Source of the DNA: an uncultured Corynebacterium sp.
GTDB lineage: Bacteria > Actinomycetota > Actinomycetes > Mycobacteriales > Mycobacteriaceae
Direction of reading: 5' to 3'
Assembly (NCBI GenBank): GCA_945631445.1
Contig: CALZCR010000121.1
Location: 1 to 6,107 of the forward strand
Length of the DNA: 6,107 nucleotides
Shown piece after piece: positions 5,843 through 6,107 of the stretch. The stretch's first letter is position 1. The number at the start of each line of letters is the position of its first letter. The position numbers were made by a program, and so were the translations under genes. The notes below the pieces were generated by a model. The model did not search any database, was not told the origin of the DNA, and saw nothing but the letters and a program-made list of their open reading frames with translations.

Positions 5843-5885
5843 ACTGACGGGCCCCGCCTCCTTTGGGGAGGTGGGGCCCGTCAGT
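5843..5885. terminator. Bidirectional terminator between the small gene and rpsA
   Basis: ACTGACGGGCCCCGCCTCC (5843-5861), a 5-nt loop and GGAGGTGGGGCCCGTCAGT (5867-5885) pair over 19 positions, with a single G-U pair in the plus-strand RNA (an A-C mismatch in the minus-strand RNA). It begins 15 nt after the small gene's stop and 28 nt after the rpsA stop. The U-tracts are short (gttct on plus, cctttcc on minus), but a long GC stem between convergent genes is a convincing terminator. Confidence 0.85.
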
Positions 5886-5913
5886 GTTCTACGCGGCGGT
5901 TAAGGCGTGCGCC

Positions 5914-6107
5914 TTAGTTGCCGGCGAGCTTCTCGCGCAGTGCGGCGAGCTGCTCATCGGAGGCCAGGGAGCCACCGGTCTCTTCCGGCTCGACGGAGGC
6001 TGCCGGAGCAGCAACCTCGTCGTCGGTCTCGGAGGAGTAGTTGGCCGGAGCCTCGGCTGCCTCGGCGGCGGCGGTCTGGAGGGTGTCCATGTCCTCGGCG
6101 TAGATGC
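5914..6107 (-). CDS. rpsA: 30S ribosomal protein S1, C-terminal tail (5' truncated by window)
   Basis: The last 63 codons and stop (TAA at 5914-5916) of rpsA are visible. S1 binds mRNA and the 30S subunit and promotes initiation. The segment is the acidic, Ala/Glu-rich tail beyond the last S1 domain, ending in GGSLASDEQLAALREKLAGN, almost identical to the end of mycobacterial and corynebacterial S1; the final helix is the region noted in mycobacteria for trans-translation and pyrazinamide studies. Codons nearly all end in C or G (gcc, gag, ctc), as expected for a highly expressed gene. The OB-fold domains, start and promoter lie outside the window. It reads toward the terminator at 5843-5885, so it should not co-transcribe with coaE. 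Confidence 0.95.
   Translation of the reverse strand, partial: IYAEDMDTLQTAAAEAAEAPANYSSETDDEVAAPAASVEPEETGGSLASDEQLAALREKLAGN

Overview
The window looks like chromosomal DNA from a high-GC actinobacterium of the Corynebacterium/Mycobacteriales group. The evidence is the tail of ribosomal protein S1 ending SLASDEQLAALREKLAGN, a CoaE of corynebacterial type, a DUF4185 (GH183-type) secreted protein as found in arabinogalactan-bearing bacteria, and several genes with a -10 box 7-8 nt before the ATG and no Shine-Dalgarno, the usual layout of leaderless genes in this group. The assignment to Corynebacterium is an inference.

Layout: (1) 1-1409 (+) is the C-terminal ~468 residues of a PglX-like adenine-specific DNA methyltransferase, the BREX (or related DISARM/stand-alone) phage-defence enzyme. 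It is cut by the window edge, and its codon use differs from the housekeeping genes, so this is probably the right-hand edge of a defence island. (2) 1406-3381 (-) is a probable cluster of two tandem DUF4259 proteins followed by a membrane-anchored or secreted staphylococcal-nuclease-like thermonuclease, which meets pglX tail to tail with a 4-nt overlap. (3) 3382-3515 is a divergent promoter region. (4) 3516-4937 (+) is a secreted DUF4185 protein. (5) 4911-5507 (-) is coaE, overlapping the DUF4185 gene end by 27 bp. (6) 5561-5827 (+) is a small YrhB/Imm35-like protein divergent from coaE. (7) 5843-5885 is a strong bidirectional terminator, followed by (8) the end of rpsA on the minus strand.

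The most striking observation is that two unrelated exported-protein genes on opposite strands, the thermonuclease and the DUF4185 protein, are each interrupted by one in-frame TAG. In both, the same frame continues past the stop with family-typical sequence to a natural end, with no frameshift. The plain reading is two nonsense-mutated genes (or base-call errors). Amber readthrough or recoding is the exciting alternative, but two intact genes of the window appear to use TAG as a genuine terminator, which argues against wholesale reassignment.

Functionally the window joins a phage-defence methyltransferase, a nuclease, two proteins of unknown function, a possible cell-wall arabinan hydrolase and the housekeeping pair rpsA/coaE. 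Only the rpsA-coaE neighbourhood is an expected core arrangement, and here it is split by the small opposite-strand gene. No tRNA, rRNA, CRISPR array, insertion sequence or integrase was seen, and no stretch longer than about 135 bp lacks a gene.
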